From Eutreptiella sp. 'Long Island Sound 2002' (lineage: Eukaryota; Euglenozoa; Euglenophyceae; Eutreptiales; Eutreptiaceae), in assembly GCA_964036045.1 (NCBI GenBank), contig OZ038380.1, forward strand, positions 169,982,286-170,046,285: a stretch of DNA of 64,000 bases, written 5' to 3'. Below are positions 11,144-22,529 of this stretch, piece after piece; positions within the stretch are counted from its first letter, which is position 1; every line of letters begins with the position of its first letter. Made by a program: the position numbers and the translations under genes. The notes below the pieces were generated by a model, which saw only the letters and a list, made by a program, of their open reading frames with translations, had not been told where the DNA came from and ran no database searches.

Positions 11144-13388
11144 TTGATGATGCTGCACCGCTGGATCTTTGTTTGTTACCTGCTGCTCGACCTCGCCAGA
11201 GCAGACCGAGCCGCCATGCTGGCGGAGGTGGACACGGTCCTCGCCTCATTCCGGTCCTCCAGATGCCACCAATTCACCCCCATTTACGCTTGGACGCCCG
11301 CCCCCAAAGCGGTCATCAGGACCGTACACGGTCCAGAAAGTGTTCGCATGAATTTCGGTGACGAGCTGAATCTCGTCCTCTGGCCCGAGCTCCTGAACAC
11401 CACGAGTTGGTCCATCACTTTCAAGAACGCGGAGGACCCCTTCCTCCTGGGCACGCGCAAATTGCTGGCCATTGGGTCGATCTTGAGCCTCGCCTCTCAG
11501 CCTGGGGACGTGGTCTTTGGGGCGGGCTTCCCGTACCCGTGGGGCTCCGCCGTCTTCCGGGGGTGCGTCGCGGGGAATCTCTCCACGTGCAAGCGCGGCC
11601 GCCTCTCGAAGCGCGCGCTCTCCAGCCCCGAGACGCGGCTCGCGGCCGTGCGGGGCCCCCTGACCGCGGCAATCCTGCAGCAGAACGGGATCGCCGCCCC
11701 CTCCGTCTTCGGAGACCCGGCGCTGCTCCTTCCGGTGCTGCCCAGTCTCCGGGGGCTGCGTGCGGTGGGGGGCGGGGGGCTGTGCGTAGTCCCGCACCTC
11801 GCGGACGAGAGGCTGCTGAACGAGGCCATCGCCTTTGCGCGCGCGACTCCGGCGGTGCAGATCATTCGCATGTGGGGCAGGGGGGGCGCGGCGGGCGTCC
11901 GCGCCGTCCTGGAGCGCCTGGTGACGTGCGACTTGGTGGTGGCGACGGCCCTGTACGCCATCATCGCGGCGGACGCCTTTCGGGTGCCGGCGGTCTCCCT
12001 CGTGAACGCCTCGTTGATGGGGCCGATGGAGCGCCCGGAGGCCAACCGCACGCTCAGCGCGCACGACTGGTCCCGGAGGTCCGGCGACTACCTCTTCAAA
12101 TTCCGCGATTATTTTGCCGGGATCGGGAAGCCCGTCGCGCGGACGGTGGCCAGTCTCGGGGCCGCGAAGGCGTTGGCGGACAGCCGCGCCGTCCCTCCCC
12201 GCCTCAGCACCGCGGAGCTGCACGCCATCGCGGTGCGCCTGCTCCGCGCATTCCCGTACCAGTCGGTGTGCCGGGACTGCCGTTCGGATGGCCCGACGTG
12301 GGACCTGCTGTCGCCGGTAGTGGCCAAGCTGCGGCTCCCCCCAGTCCGCACCCGCCGGGCCCCGCGCGTCCCCGCCGCCGGCTGTCCGGCGTCCGACCGC
12401 CCGCCCTCGGCGCTTGTGGGGGTTGTGGCCTCGTCGACGAAGGTGGTCCGGGCCATCGCCAAGGGCAACCTCCAGTTCATGCACGCGCGGCGGGACGCCC
12501 TCCAAACGCAGTGGGTCTACTTCGTGCACGACGACAAGGTCAGCGACTGGTGGGACGTCAAGACGCTGGCCAAGCGGCTCAACATGACGGTGAGCGTGCG
12601 GGCGGGCAGTTCGGTCGGCTCGCCGGTGTCGGCCCCGGCGGGTCCGGGCAAGCGCCGGTACCGCCCCAAGCACGCGTTCCTGCGGACGCTTGTGCAGTGG
12701 CTGGAGGCCCGGCATGATTTGGTGTGGATGTTGGACGACGACGTGTCTTTCATGGACTTCCGTCTGCAGGCGTTCTTGGAGGTGCATCGCTGCGCGGTTG
12801 CGGGCGGGCCCCCGCTGCTGGCGCAGCCGACCATCAGGGTGCACCCGGCGGCGGAGAGCAAAGCCCCGCAGGACTTCTGGCACGTCGAGGCCGCGGCGTA
12901 CGACCGCATCGGTGCCGCGAAGGCGGCCGGCATGCTGCTCACGAAGTTCGTGGAGCAGCAGGCCCCGCTGTACGACGCGCTTCTTTCGGTATCTCATGGC
13001 GCGAGATATCGTGCAGCGCCTTTTCGACGAGCAGGACCTGGTGGGTAGCGACTGGGGCCTGGGGTGGGTCGCGTGCGACTACGCCGCGCAGTTCAGCGCA
13101 GCCCGCGCCGCGTGCGCCGTCATCAACGTCCCCGTGTACCACCGCAGCCAGCGGACGACGCCGAAGAACAGCCCGGCGTTCAAGAACGCCTCCAGACATA
13201 TGGTCCAGTTCGCGACCACGTTGTCCACCCCCGTTTCCCCCAAGACCGCCTGCTTCCGCTCCAAGGACCTGCCGATACAGCGGTGTTACTTTCAAGCGGC
13301 CGCTGTATCAGAGCTCGTCGGGGATGGAACTGGGAGACGGCCCCGTTCCACGGGAGGGAAAACGGGGGGGATCGCTGGAGCACTGTGA
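11144..13388 (+). CDS. Secreted polysaccharide pyruvyltransferase / DUF707-like glycosyltransferase fusion, with one frame change
   Basis: The start ATG opens a signal peptide (hydrophobic IFVCYLLLDLARA, residues 7-20). Residues about 70-330 look like a polysaccharide pyruvyltransferase domain: FGDELNLVLWPELL, AIGSIL, a GAGFPYPWGSAVF strand, AVRGPLTAAILQQNGI and VFGDPALLLP. Such enzymes add ketal-linked pyruvate to glycans. Residues about 410 onward resemble DUF707-type glycosyltransferases: VYFVHDDKVSDWW, a DxD-like WMLDDDVSFMDF, LLAQPTI and, after the frame change, GSDWGLGWVACDYA and AVINVPVYHRSQ. The first frame closes at 13048; the conserved C-terminus continues one base over and ends with TGA at 13388. 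The switch lies near 12980-13015, explained either by one extra base in CTTCTTTCGG or by a 28-nt GT-AG intron. Lumenal or extracellular glycan modification is inferred. Confidence 0.65.
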
Positions 13389-13639
13389 TTCGCAGTCTCT
13401 CTCTTCTGCGTGTCTTTTGTGTTTTCGTGCAGGCGCTCGGGCGTGTGGCACTTTGCTTTCGGGGCAAAAGGTTCCCTTGGCGAAGTTTCCCTGTCTGGAA
13501 AGCAGACGGATTCCATTGCCTTTGGCACGTCCACTTGGCCAGTGGCTTCAGAGCAAAGCCAATCCACTGAAACAAATGCACTGATATTGCTTGCAAACAG
13601 TCCTTTCCCTACGCCCCTGTGTCGACAGTTGTTAGCATG
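13389..13639. other. 3' flank of the pyruvyltransferase gene
   Basis: No further gene is supported. The stretch probably contains the 3' UTR. I see no polyadenylation signal that I would assign with confidence. Confidence 0.3.
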
Positions 13640-13959
13640 CCCCCCCCAGGGAGGCATTAGAAGGGGAGGGACCTCAGAGGCGCCCCCAGAAGCGGCTAGA
13701 GGAGGGGTACCTCCAAACGGCACACCATGCCACATTCAGCACAGCCCCGGCACACCAACTACTGGGCTCCGCGAACGCGGAAACGACACCAGCAGGAGCA
13801 CCGGCCGCAGCGGCCGACAGAACGCAGCGACCCGACGCAACATGCGAAGGGAAGAATGGTTGACCGTCCAGGGCCCCGTAAAGGAACAACAACCGGACGG
13901 AATGTCACACAGGGGGGTACCTCCCCCCCTTCCAATGCATCCCTGGGGGGGGGGGGGGG
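13640..13959 (+). mobile_element. MITE-like TIR element, subfamily B, full copy
   Basis: The left end CCCCCCCAGGGAGGCATTAG is inverted at the right end as CCAATGCATCCCTGGGGGGG, giving about 30-bp imperfect terminal inverted repeats. The left terminal segment is shared with subfamily A (CCTCAGAGGCGCCCCCAGAA). The interior from 13714 (CACACCATGCCACATTCAGC, GACAGAACGCAGCGACCCGA, GACGGAATGTCACAC) recurs at 54944-55133 (inverted) and 60024-60255. There is no coding capacity. A long G run at the right end makes the exact boundary and any duplication unclear. Confidence 0.65.
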
Positions 13960-15150
13960 CTAGGGGATCCCCCACATACACTACGTATGGGGGGCATGGT
14001 CTTCCTAGATTCATCCGAAGAATATCTGCAGAACCGTGTTCCATTCAGTAGAGCAGTTTGTTCTTCTTCCCTTTCACCCTTGGCTCATCGCTTACACCCC
14101 CATTTTTTGATGCTGAGGTTGAGTACATCAGGCGTTGGAATGCACCATCAGTGGTTTTGTTTTTGACCGCAACCGAACACAGCGACAACGGCATCCTGGT
14201 GGGAGTCAATCGGCAGCCCACACCACAGGGGCACCATGACCGTGATTCGCGAGCGCGACGGCGCGTCGGCGTCGTGCAATCCATCGATCAGAACTGTAAT
14301 CTGGACTTTTATTTAACGCGATTTTAATTAGTTTGAGGGCATATTTATTTGTTTCAGGCCTATCCTGAATTATGGGGACCCTTTTTGCGGCGTTCCGCAA
14401 GGGTCAATTTTTGTCATGTAGGTGAAGTGAAGCATTTTGCAGAGCCACATGACTCATATTGGGCAAAGTTGCAAGGGGCAAGAATGCGCCAACGTCGATC
14501 TTTGCACACCTCTGCTGGACAATCTGGCCGTACCGATGCCTCTTCATTGGCATTTTGCTGGTGGACCTGGACGTAGGATATCGGTTTTAGAGGAAGAAAA
14601 TTTTTATTGGAAACATTTTTTCACTGGTCATGTTTCATTGGAAAATTTTTTATTGGAAAAAGATTGGTAATTGATAAATGGCAGGGCACGTGTCTATTGC
14701 TTGGTAAACCTTTCCTCCGTGTCACCGTACAAAACATCGCACCAGCATTGGCCCTGAAAGGGTTCATCTTTTGCCTATTTTGGCACTGATGAGCCCTGCC
14801 AGGCTGCAGACATCTGAGATATGGAACTTCTATGAGTAAATGGTACTTGTGCCATGCGACTGGGTACGTCCGTTGGTACTTGCAATCCGCTGGGGTATGT
14901 GTTTGGGATTCGGAGCATACCGATATGTTGTAGGTTCTCAGGCGTTGCAGTGTCGAGCCATGGGCCCACAGTGGGACGCTAATCACTCCATGAGGACCGC
15001 CATGATTACCGGAATGCCGGGTGCCATTGTACTTATCGCATGACCCCTCCGTGCACTGCTGGGAGGTGGGTGCGGTGACACGGCCGTCGATGTTTGCTCC
15101 ACGGTGCGCCGCAGCCTTCCCATCGCACGTGCCCCATAGCCGTTAGTGCC
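13960..15150. other. Intergenic sequence with AT-rich patches
   Basis: No gene is supported. The segment 14585-14670 has repeated TTTTTATTGGAAA / TTCATTGGAAAATTTT words, a small degenerate repeat. The rest is unremarkable. Confidence 0.35.
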
Positions 15151-15153
15151 TAT

Positions 15154-15320
15154 AGGGATCTAAAGTTGGGCCGGCGTATGTAAAGTAGGGATCTAAAGTT
15201 GGGACGGAGTATCAAAACTTGGGATCTCAAGTTGGGACAGGGTATGTAAAGTTGTGATCTAAAGTTGGGATGGGATATCTACAATTGGGATCTAACGTTG
15301 GGACGAGGTATCTAAAGAGG
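15154..15320. repeat. Minisatellite, GGGATCTAAAGTTGGGACGG type
   Basis: About four to five imperfect units alternate GGGATCTAAAGTTGGGA with GGGTATGTAAAGTT-like segments, giving a period of roughly 33-36 bp. Confidence 0.8.
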
Positions 15321-15420
15321 CACATCGCATGCCCTGGAGTGGCCGCCACCACACCCCATGAGTGGTCAATGCGAGTGCTTCCAGCGTTGAGAACCCTACT
15401 GCGTTTGGCGAGCATGTCCA

Positions 15421-15645
15421 CTTCTTGGTTCCGTTTGATATCCGCTTGCTGTTGTTTTGTGTGTGGGGCTCTTATGGTTCAGAGTCAATTTTCGGAGTCT
15501 GATGCAGCACCATGTAGTTCTGTGAACGCGCGCTTCCCTGTTTTGACGTTTCATCACAGTTGGTAACAACCGCCAGTGCTTTCCTTTCGGCGAATTTTTC
15601 GTAAAAGGTAGGCAAACTCTGAGACTCAGGGCAATCACGAGCATC
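15421..15645 (-). pseudogene. Fragment of a GT10 fucosyltransferase-like exon, copy 1
   Basis: On the minus strand a frame reads DCPESQSLPTFYEKFAERKA followed by LAVVTNCDETSKQ. This resembles the ERKALAVxxxSNC segment of family-10 alpha-1,3-fucosyltransferases. The whole ~220 bp is nearly identical to 56104-56326 in inverted orientation. Here the base after the motif is CAGGGAAGC, whereas the other copy has an intact CAG|GTAAGC donor. No other exon of such an enzyme was found nearby, so this looks like a duplicated gene fragment. The family call is tentative. Confidence 0.4.
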
Positions 15646-15826
15646 AGTGCAAATCCGCAAATCCACAGTATCGCAGTGGTTGACACTTAAGAATGTGGCA
15701 GTTAAGCTACTGCATACACCGTTTACAGGCTCCAAGGTCCAAATAGACGTCCCACCGGCATGGCGACCTAAACTGAAGCAGGTACCTAAAGTTACGCCAT
15801 GTTCCAATTTTAGCGGATGTCCCCGA

Positions 15827-16025
15827 AGGGCTCGAAGCCTACGGGCGTGGCAGTCTCCCACTGCATAACCTGGTTTCAGACTCAGCTGATTGTCACTACG
15901 TGTCAGATCCGCTACCAGGCCATTGTGGGATCATCGTGGCACTGGACAGCTCTGAACCTTGATTCCGAGAGGTTATCTCGAGTACTGTGAAGTGAGCGGG
16001 CGACGCCAGCTCATCTTAGTCTGCA
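15827..16025 (+). repeat. Dispersed ~200-bp repeat, copy 1
   Basis: It contains CCTACGGGCGTGGCAGTCTC, CACTACGTGTCAGATCCGCT, ACTGGACAGCTCTG and GAGAGGTTATCTCGAGTACT, and ends in an A-rich run. The same block is found at 19195-19455 and 21473-21690 in the same orientation. It does not code for a recognisable protein. Confidence 0.75.
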
Positions 16026-18590
16026 TCCCCCCCCCAAAAAAAATAAGCAAGTACCTAAAGCTACGCCGCAGCAGACACAATGTTCGGACTATAAATATTA
16101 TGGGGAGGTCGGGACGGGAGTTGCAGTGTCCTCGACCAATTGCCTGCACATCTAAACCGCACCAGCAAAATGGCACCAGCTCTCAGATGCCTGAGTCATT
16201 TCATGACTGCATCATGCGCTTTGCGAGCCAGACCAAGTCGCTGTTGCTTATCGGAACAGCAGTTGATTGCTGATTGTCCAGGACTTGCTTTGTATGCCTG
16301 GGGTGTGCAGTGCAGGGGAATGCCGTGCACGCAGGGCGAAGTTTTGGATGTCGGCAAATACTCGCACCCTAGCTACCTTTTGGTGGTAAAACATTGATCC
16401 TGTGCCCTTGGTTTCCTATAAAGGAAAAGTGCTTCCATAAACAGTCAAATATTTTTGGATTGTTCATTTTTCTGAAATGGATTCCGAGGAAATAAGACGG
16501 TCACCACCAACCGTATTACCTGGGTGAGTATCCCAGCCTCTGCGTGCGCAGTATGCACGCAGTGCCCACGCAGTGAGCACGCAGTGCAAGAACTTAGCCC
16601 AGGACCGGGGGGGGGGGGGGCGGGGCGGGGGGCTCATTTCACAAGCAAGAATGTCTCCCACACGGGACAACCCATTTTGTCCTGGATCTGCCATCAACAT
16701 TCGGTCACACTGTTCAGGCACTTACACCCCCCCCCCCTCTTGTCTAAGCTCCGGCCTTGTCTAAGCTACAGCGGGCGTAGGGACCGTATTGATTCAGTAC
16801 CTAATTCAATTCGGGACAAAGTGTAGTGCAACCGCATAAGACATGGTTTTGGTGACAAATCTGCCAATTACACGGCGTTATGGACACATTTGTTGTGATT
16901 GATCGCCCACTTGAACCCACAGAGCTCTGATTTTGGGGATGTTCGTGTATTCTCTTCCCCTTTCTTGGTGCTGGCGTGTGTGCCGGTGGTTGTATGTGTA
17001 TCGCGCAAGCTACGCCCTTGTCTAAGCTACAGTAGGCGTAGGGACCGTATTACCCCCCACAGCCCCACTCGACTGATAGCCTGACTGTTAGTGATCGTCT
17101 GACTAGACATAGTCAGACATGCTATTCCTGTCTTTCTGTCTCTGACACAGAATGTGTCCTGAGGTCTAACTAGGTTTGGCATAGAGAATTAAGATGCATT
17201 TATGCCCTACCGGACCAGAGGGCACAATGGGCAAGCAAACGCCCCCGTACATGAAGGACATATTTCCGCCAGGGGCGCCCAGCAAGTTTTTCTCTGTTTT
17301 CTCATAGCAGAATTTTTTTCACATCAACAGACTTCATTTCTCGTTGCCCCAGTGGCGTGGCAGTTTCTGATACTGCATGAGCAGATGGCAGTTTACAGGT
17401 GAGTTTCAAGTATACGTCCCGCAACCACGGGTGGTATGCGGCCCAGGTACCGCACGGGACAACATATGTTGTACTTACACTGTCATTACTGATCCGGCCC
17501 GTCTGGCCGAGCACTTACGAAGAACTTGTGAGTCTGAGCAAAAAATAAATAAATAAAGATGCATTTATGCCCTACTGTGGAGTGCATTACCTCAATCTGT
17601 AGTCTTGCTGCACTGCATGTCTATTTTTCTACAATTCAATCCTCTCAAGTTAACTAGGTGCCCCCCCCCCCCGCCCACTCTTGAGGGCATCCCCGGTGCA
17701 CGCGTTGTGCGTTGGGGCTACGGGGGAGCAGGGCGTGGTCCTCCCACGCCCCAGTTCCTGAAGTCGTGTCTTTTGGCCCCAGAGAGTGCAATTTGCCGTC
17801 CACCCCAGCCCCCATATGCTCAGCGGCTATGGGACCCGCAGTCAGTGTGCAGGGCTCAGCCAGGGTGGTCAGAGCCCCCACGCACCCCCTCCCGCACCCA
17901 CTTTTAAAACAAGTTGATTGGGAGTCACCCACACTGGCGAATGAGGGTGTGCCCCTCTGACTGCCCACCATTACACACAGTGAACCCCCGTTTGCCTAAA
18001 CCCCCCGGCATCGCAAGCAGCGTTCCCACGTGTGCTATGGCGTGTATCGTTTCGTGTATCGCTACATTGGCCTTGGACCACATCTGCAATGCTGACCCCA
18101 TCTACTCTCACCACATGTCGGGATGTGTGTGAGTCCCTCCATGATGCGCGAACCCATGTGCACTGAATGGCAATCGGTAGAGTTGTTAACAATAAGATAT
18201 AAGCGAATAGTGACCAACTGTGACTGAATGTCATCCCCCCCCCCTGTGCCTCTGGTGCTGATAGTGTATGAAATGCAATCCACTGATTCATCTCCGTCTT
18301 CAATCTTCACACCACTGTATTCCTCAGCCTACAGTCATTGGGGGCGTACCGTGCGCTGTGCGAAAAGTAGGCCATTCTCCACCACCGGTAGGCAGTTTTT
18401 TGGGTGTAGGATTGCCGCAAGGTACTATTGCCGTTGTGTGTCCTTGTAGCATCAACCCTCCCCCTTCTTGCATGTATGTACCCTTGCAAACGGGCACCCT
18501 GAGGCCGGTATATGGTGATACATTCTCAGGGTGTTTGCTGCGGGGCATCATCTTTTGCTCTCATTTCTCAGACCCTCTATTGCATTCACC
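16026..18590. other. Repeat-rich sequence without a supported gene
   Basis: It holds short tandem CACGCAGTG units near 16550-16590. A direct repeat of GTCTAAGCTACAGCGGGCGT followed by AGGGACCGTATT occurs at about 16756-16790 and 17020-17055. A repeated GATGCATTTATGCCCTAC occurs at 17192 and 17558. I found no domain in any frame and no RNA gene. Confidence 0.4.
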
Positions 18591-18982
18591 ATGGACTTTA
18601 ATGTTGGAGATAGGGTGTTCTACACTCGCTCCAATATGATGCGAGTTCCTGCCACAGTGGTGGGGTTTGGTCTTGGAGAGTAGTGCGTGACATTTGGCTG
18701 GGGTCCCATCAAGACTTGCATGCCAACACACGCATACTTTTGCACTTTTCACAGTTCATGTTGCGAAGGCAGAAAAGGTATCAACCTTATGGCCCATGGG
18801 GGCACATTCCTTCTTCCATTTGGACAGAGGAAGAGGCCCCTGAGGTTGATGAGGAAGAGGAGGATACTTTCCTTTGCCAAGTTTGTGGCAAAAGGGACAC
18901 ATCGGAATGCTCCACGTGTGACCTTTACTTGTGTAGAGGTTGCATGGATGAGCATACTTGCGATATTGATGTTCCCGAGTAG
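18591..18982 (+). CDS. Small cysteine-rich zinc-binding protein, fragmented
   Basis: From the ATG at 18591 a 30-codon segment reads MDFNVGDRVFYTRSN then RVPATVVGFG, with the look of a small beta-barrel (Tudor/SH3-like) start, and then reaches a TAG. After a change of frame, about 18757-18982 encodes an acidic stretch (EEEAPEVDEEEEDTF) and a compact metal-site pattern, C-X2-C-X7-C-X2-C-X4-C-X2-C, in LCQVCGKRDTSECSTC and CRGCMDEHTC. An intron ending TTTCACAG|TTCATG could join the two, but I found no donor that keeps the frame. The Cys pattern recurs at 22530 and 62600. B-box or RING-like binding is inferred only. Confidence 0.4.
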
Positions 18983-19194
18983 CCCCTAATATATTTTCAG
19001 GTGTTCTTGAACACCCGCAAGACAATTTTATTGTCTACATTGCATTGTTTTGGACATTGGATAATTCTCAGAACACGACACGTTTGAATTTCGGACTTTT
19101 GAATTGCTCGTGCATGCTTCTAGAGGTGGCAGGTTTTCAGGGCTGTTACCGGGGTAAACACCGTAATAACTGGCGCTGTGCGCGCGCTGTGCGA
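18983..19194. other. Short spacer, nothing recognised
   Basis: No coding or RNA feature is supported here. Confidence 0.3.
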
Positions 19195-19455
19195 AAACGC
19201 CCCCATTGTGCCTCATGCACACTGGGAAGCCTACGGGCGTGGCAGTCTCCCACTGCATCACCTGGTTTCAGACTCAACTAATCCTCACTACGTGTCAGGT
19301 CCGCTACTACGGCCACTGTGGGATCAGCGCAGCACTGGACAGCTCTGCACCTTGATCCCGAGAGGTTATGTCGAGTACTGTCCCGAGAGGTTATCTCGAG
19401 TACTGTAAAGTGAGCAGGCTGCACCAGCTCATCTTGGTCTGGGCCAAAAAAAAAA
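19195..19455 (+). repeat. Dispersed ~200-bp repeat, copy 2
   Basis: The same block as 15827-16025, preceded by ATTGTGCCTCATGCACACTG as in copy 3. The GAGAGGTTATSTCGAGTACT segment is duplicated in tandem (19358-19408). It ends in an A run. Confidence 0.75.
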
Positions 19456-21472
19456 ACACTCAGTAACAATAAACCTGAGTGTTGCCATGGAAGACCCGCC
19501 TGGTTCTGCAGGAGTTCTTTGATTTGTGTGTATGTCGTGGGGGCTGAGTCGGTACAGGAGCAGGGGGGCAGGGGGGTAGAAAGGTACCCCCCCTCCCCCA
19601 GTGCCTAGGAACCGCCTTGCGCAAGAACCGCCCCCTGGTTCCGCGGTCGAATTCTCGCACCACTTTGTTTTACCACAGTATTGGGTCAGTCAGGTAAAGA
19701 CAGGGGCCCACTGACAGCACCTCTTTGCAAATTTTGTTTTTTCATTTTTGGCGAACCATCCTTTCTTCGTTAAACAGGTGCTGTCTGATGGCTGGGTGCC
19801 TGGGCAGGCAGGTTTCACCTAGGGTCTTCTAGGCCACTGACCAGCCGCATCTCTTTCTGCTCTTTGTACTGCCTGCCGCTTTGTGCAGCCAGAGTTCCTT
19901 CGGGGGCGGGCACACTGGCAAAACAAAAGGAGGTGGAAAAGGATGGAGCCTATAATTGAGCCATGGAGGAAACCCATAAGGCCTACCCCCTCCCTCCCGT
20001 CGGCCACTTTGTTTTGCACTTAAATTTTGACCCTCCCCCACGGACAACAGAAAACACATGAGGAGCATACCTGAAATGCACTGAGCACACGCGTCACAGT
20101 GCTCTTTGGGTTGGAGGCCAGGTCCGGCGGAGCCTCCCGAGGAGGCGATGGGGCCGGCCCTGCCTCCGGGCTTCGGTTCGAGATATGAACCAACGGACAG
20201 TTCGAACCCCGGGGAGGTAAACTGGGAAACGGGAGCGGGCGGTTGGGAAAACGTTCAGATTGGTGACGGCCAAGCAGCAAACTGGAAATGCACTGCACAC
20301 ACACGCCACAGAACACGGGTTCGAGCCCAGGTCCCGGTTGGTCTGCCGTGGAGCCGTCGCTTTTGTTATTCTGGGATGCTTGCCTGACCGGTCCAATGGG
20401 GGGTGTAGGCTTGTAGGCTTTAACCAAACGGGCCAAGAAACATTCGATAGCCGCTGACTGCGGTGAGCTCAAGGCAACAGTTGGCCCTCGTTTGAGGTGT
20501 ACTGCAAAGCAGAAGGTTAAACATTGAACTGAAGTTTGTGGCGATGACCATATGCCTGTGACACGGGGGCATATGTGAGCTCTGTATCCGTTGCCTTACG
20601 GCCGTGCCCAACGAATGCCTTGTCCAACAAACACTTCCGTTCGGACTGTATTTGTTGAGGACATAACTAGTTACGTACTTAATTATATACCGGGCTTCAG
20701 AATCGAGATTTCAGGCTCAAGGATTGGGGAAATGGGGGGTTGTAGTGAGTATTTGTGGGTAAATTTGTAACGCAGGATGTGAGAGAATTGTGTCCCTCAA
20801 CTACAGGACTCTGAAAAGGGCTAATTGGAGGCCTCCATTGGTTTGTACTTTGGATGGGCTGGGTGTCTTGTGCCTGGGGATGTGTTACCACCATTTCGCA
20901 ATATTGTCGCGCGCACCAAACGGCGTGTCCAAGGAACACTCCCGTTCGGACCGTATTTTTTGAGGACAAAGTTGTTTGTTGGGCACAGGGGGGGAGGGGG
21001 GGGAAGTCGCAGTAGGTGAAGGACTGGGTGAGTGCCGCCTGGCATAAGAGATATGTGCCCGTGGGGCGAGGCAAAATTTGGCCTGCGCGCAGCCCCCAAA
21101 GTCATGACGTTAGCGGGTTGGGCTCTGTCACGGTGACGTCATGAACGGGCTCCCAACCTCTCAAGCGTTCAAGAACATGGAGAACGAGTCGTCCCAACAA
21201 CACCACACGTGACATCAACAATGTCAAGCCACGGGGGGGAACGACATCACAGTTTCCTTTGCTGACGTCGGATTCGGCCGCAGTCTCCTTACGTCTGAGT
21301 TACTTTTCCTTCGTGAATGTTTGTACGCCAGAGCAATCATTGGTTTGCGCAGTTCTCGAATTCCCTCGGCTGAGAGCACATCCACTGAAGTTGCTGCTGT
21401 TGACTGTCTGCCCGAATTCAATGCCTGTATGATATTCTAAACTTGGATCCCGCGAAAACCCCAGCCTACTGG
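19456..21472. other. Intergenic region with small duplications
   Basis: A direct repeat of CCGTTCGGACTGTATTTGTTGAGGACA-type sequence lies at 20637-20665 and 20941-20970. A second pair with AAATGCACTG...CACACGCG/CACGCCACAG lies at 20072 and 20285. Two GGTTCGAGCCC / GTTCGAACCCC words resemble B boxes, but no tRNA folds around them. No gene is supported. Confidence 0.4.
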
Positions 21473-21690
21473 CATTGTGCCTCATGCACACTGGGAAGCC
21501 TATGGGCGTGGCAGTCCCCCACTGCATAACCTGGGTTCAGACTCAACTAATTCTCACTACGTGTCAGATCCGCTACCACAGCCACTGTGGGATCATCGTA
21601 GCACTGGACAGCTCTGCACCTTGATCCCGAGAGGTGATCTCGAGTAGTGTAAAGTGAGCGGGCTACGCTCATCTTGGTCAGGGCCAAAAA
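21473..21690 (+). repeat. Dispersed ~200-bp repeat, copy 3
   Basis: It matches copies 1 and 2 from ATTGTGCCTCATGCACACTG through GAGCGGGCTACGCTCATCTT and ends in an A-rich run. Confidence 0.75.
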
Positions 21691-21915
21691 CAAAAAAACT
21701 CAGACCCCGCGAAGTTGTTCATGATCGCACACAGAAGAATACTGACAAATGGAGTCTCTGGAAACACCCGAAGACAAAAAAGCAAAGACTAGCACGGACT
21801 CCACCGTGGACCAGATGCAGCGGCATGTACAGTCCCTCACTGCCAAGCCACTTTTCACTATGTTGTGAGGTATTGTCAAGGTTTCATTTCAGGGCTGTGG
21901 GTGGCTTGAGGGCTG

Positions 21916-22045
21916 GTGGGGTGAGACATGGGGTTGGCTAATGGCTAACACTCTGGGGGTATTACGGTCTGTGCAGGCAAGAATATTGTTAATTTCCCTA
22001 AATTCCCCAATTTCTCCCTGTAAATCGCGCGCTGTGCAGAAATAT
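21916..22045 (+). repeat. Dispersed repeat pair with 23347-23475
   Basis: Both copies carry GGGGTGARACAT, AGGCAAGAATATTG and CCCAATTTCT-CCTGT and end in a GCGCTGTGC-rich word. Divergence is considerable. Confidence 0.5.
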
Positions 22046-22529
22046 CCCCACATGCTATAAAGGCGGCCTCTGTGCCCCATTGCCATGCTTTCCACTCACA
22101 CCAACCCCAGCTCTGAGCACAGACAAGCACCAGATTTGCTCAACTACAGGCCCTGGGTTCTGACAGCATACTCATTTTTCGTTCTTCTATTTATTTTTGC
22201 ACCATCTAAACCACCAGTTCCCGAGCTATGGCTGCATCATGCTCGCTTCCAGCCATTCGAACTAAATCCCTGGGTGGGGAATATCATGTAATTTCTGCCC
22301 TAATCATGTTATGGCCCGCTGGTGAAAGGCGAAAGTGTTTGATTCCTATGCTTGTTTTGCCCTAAATGGGTTTGTGTGCCCAAGCACCAGGGCTGAGAGC
22401 TGGTCTTTGTACCCCCCGCTTGCCCTTTACCCGGAAGTACCACCGGCAAACTCCTTCAGCCTTAATGCCCCCCCCGCCCGTCCTTTGTCACAGGGGTATA
22501 TGCGAGCTCAGCATCCGTTGCTCCTAGCC

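Noticed and set aside
11246-12997. A 583-codon minus frame and a 436-codon plus frame over the pyruvyltransferase gene
   Set aside because: They are shadows of the GC-rich true frame, rich in Arg, Gly and Pro with no family motif.
20160-20345. B-box-like words GTTCGAACCCC and GGTTCGAGCCC
   Set aside because: No cloverleaf could be drawn around either.
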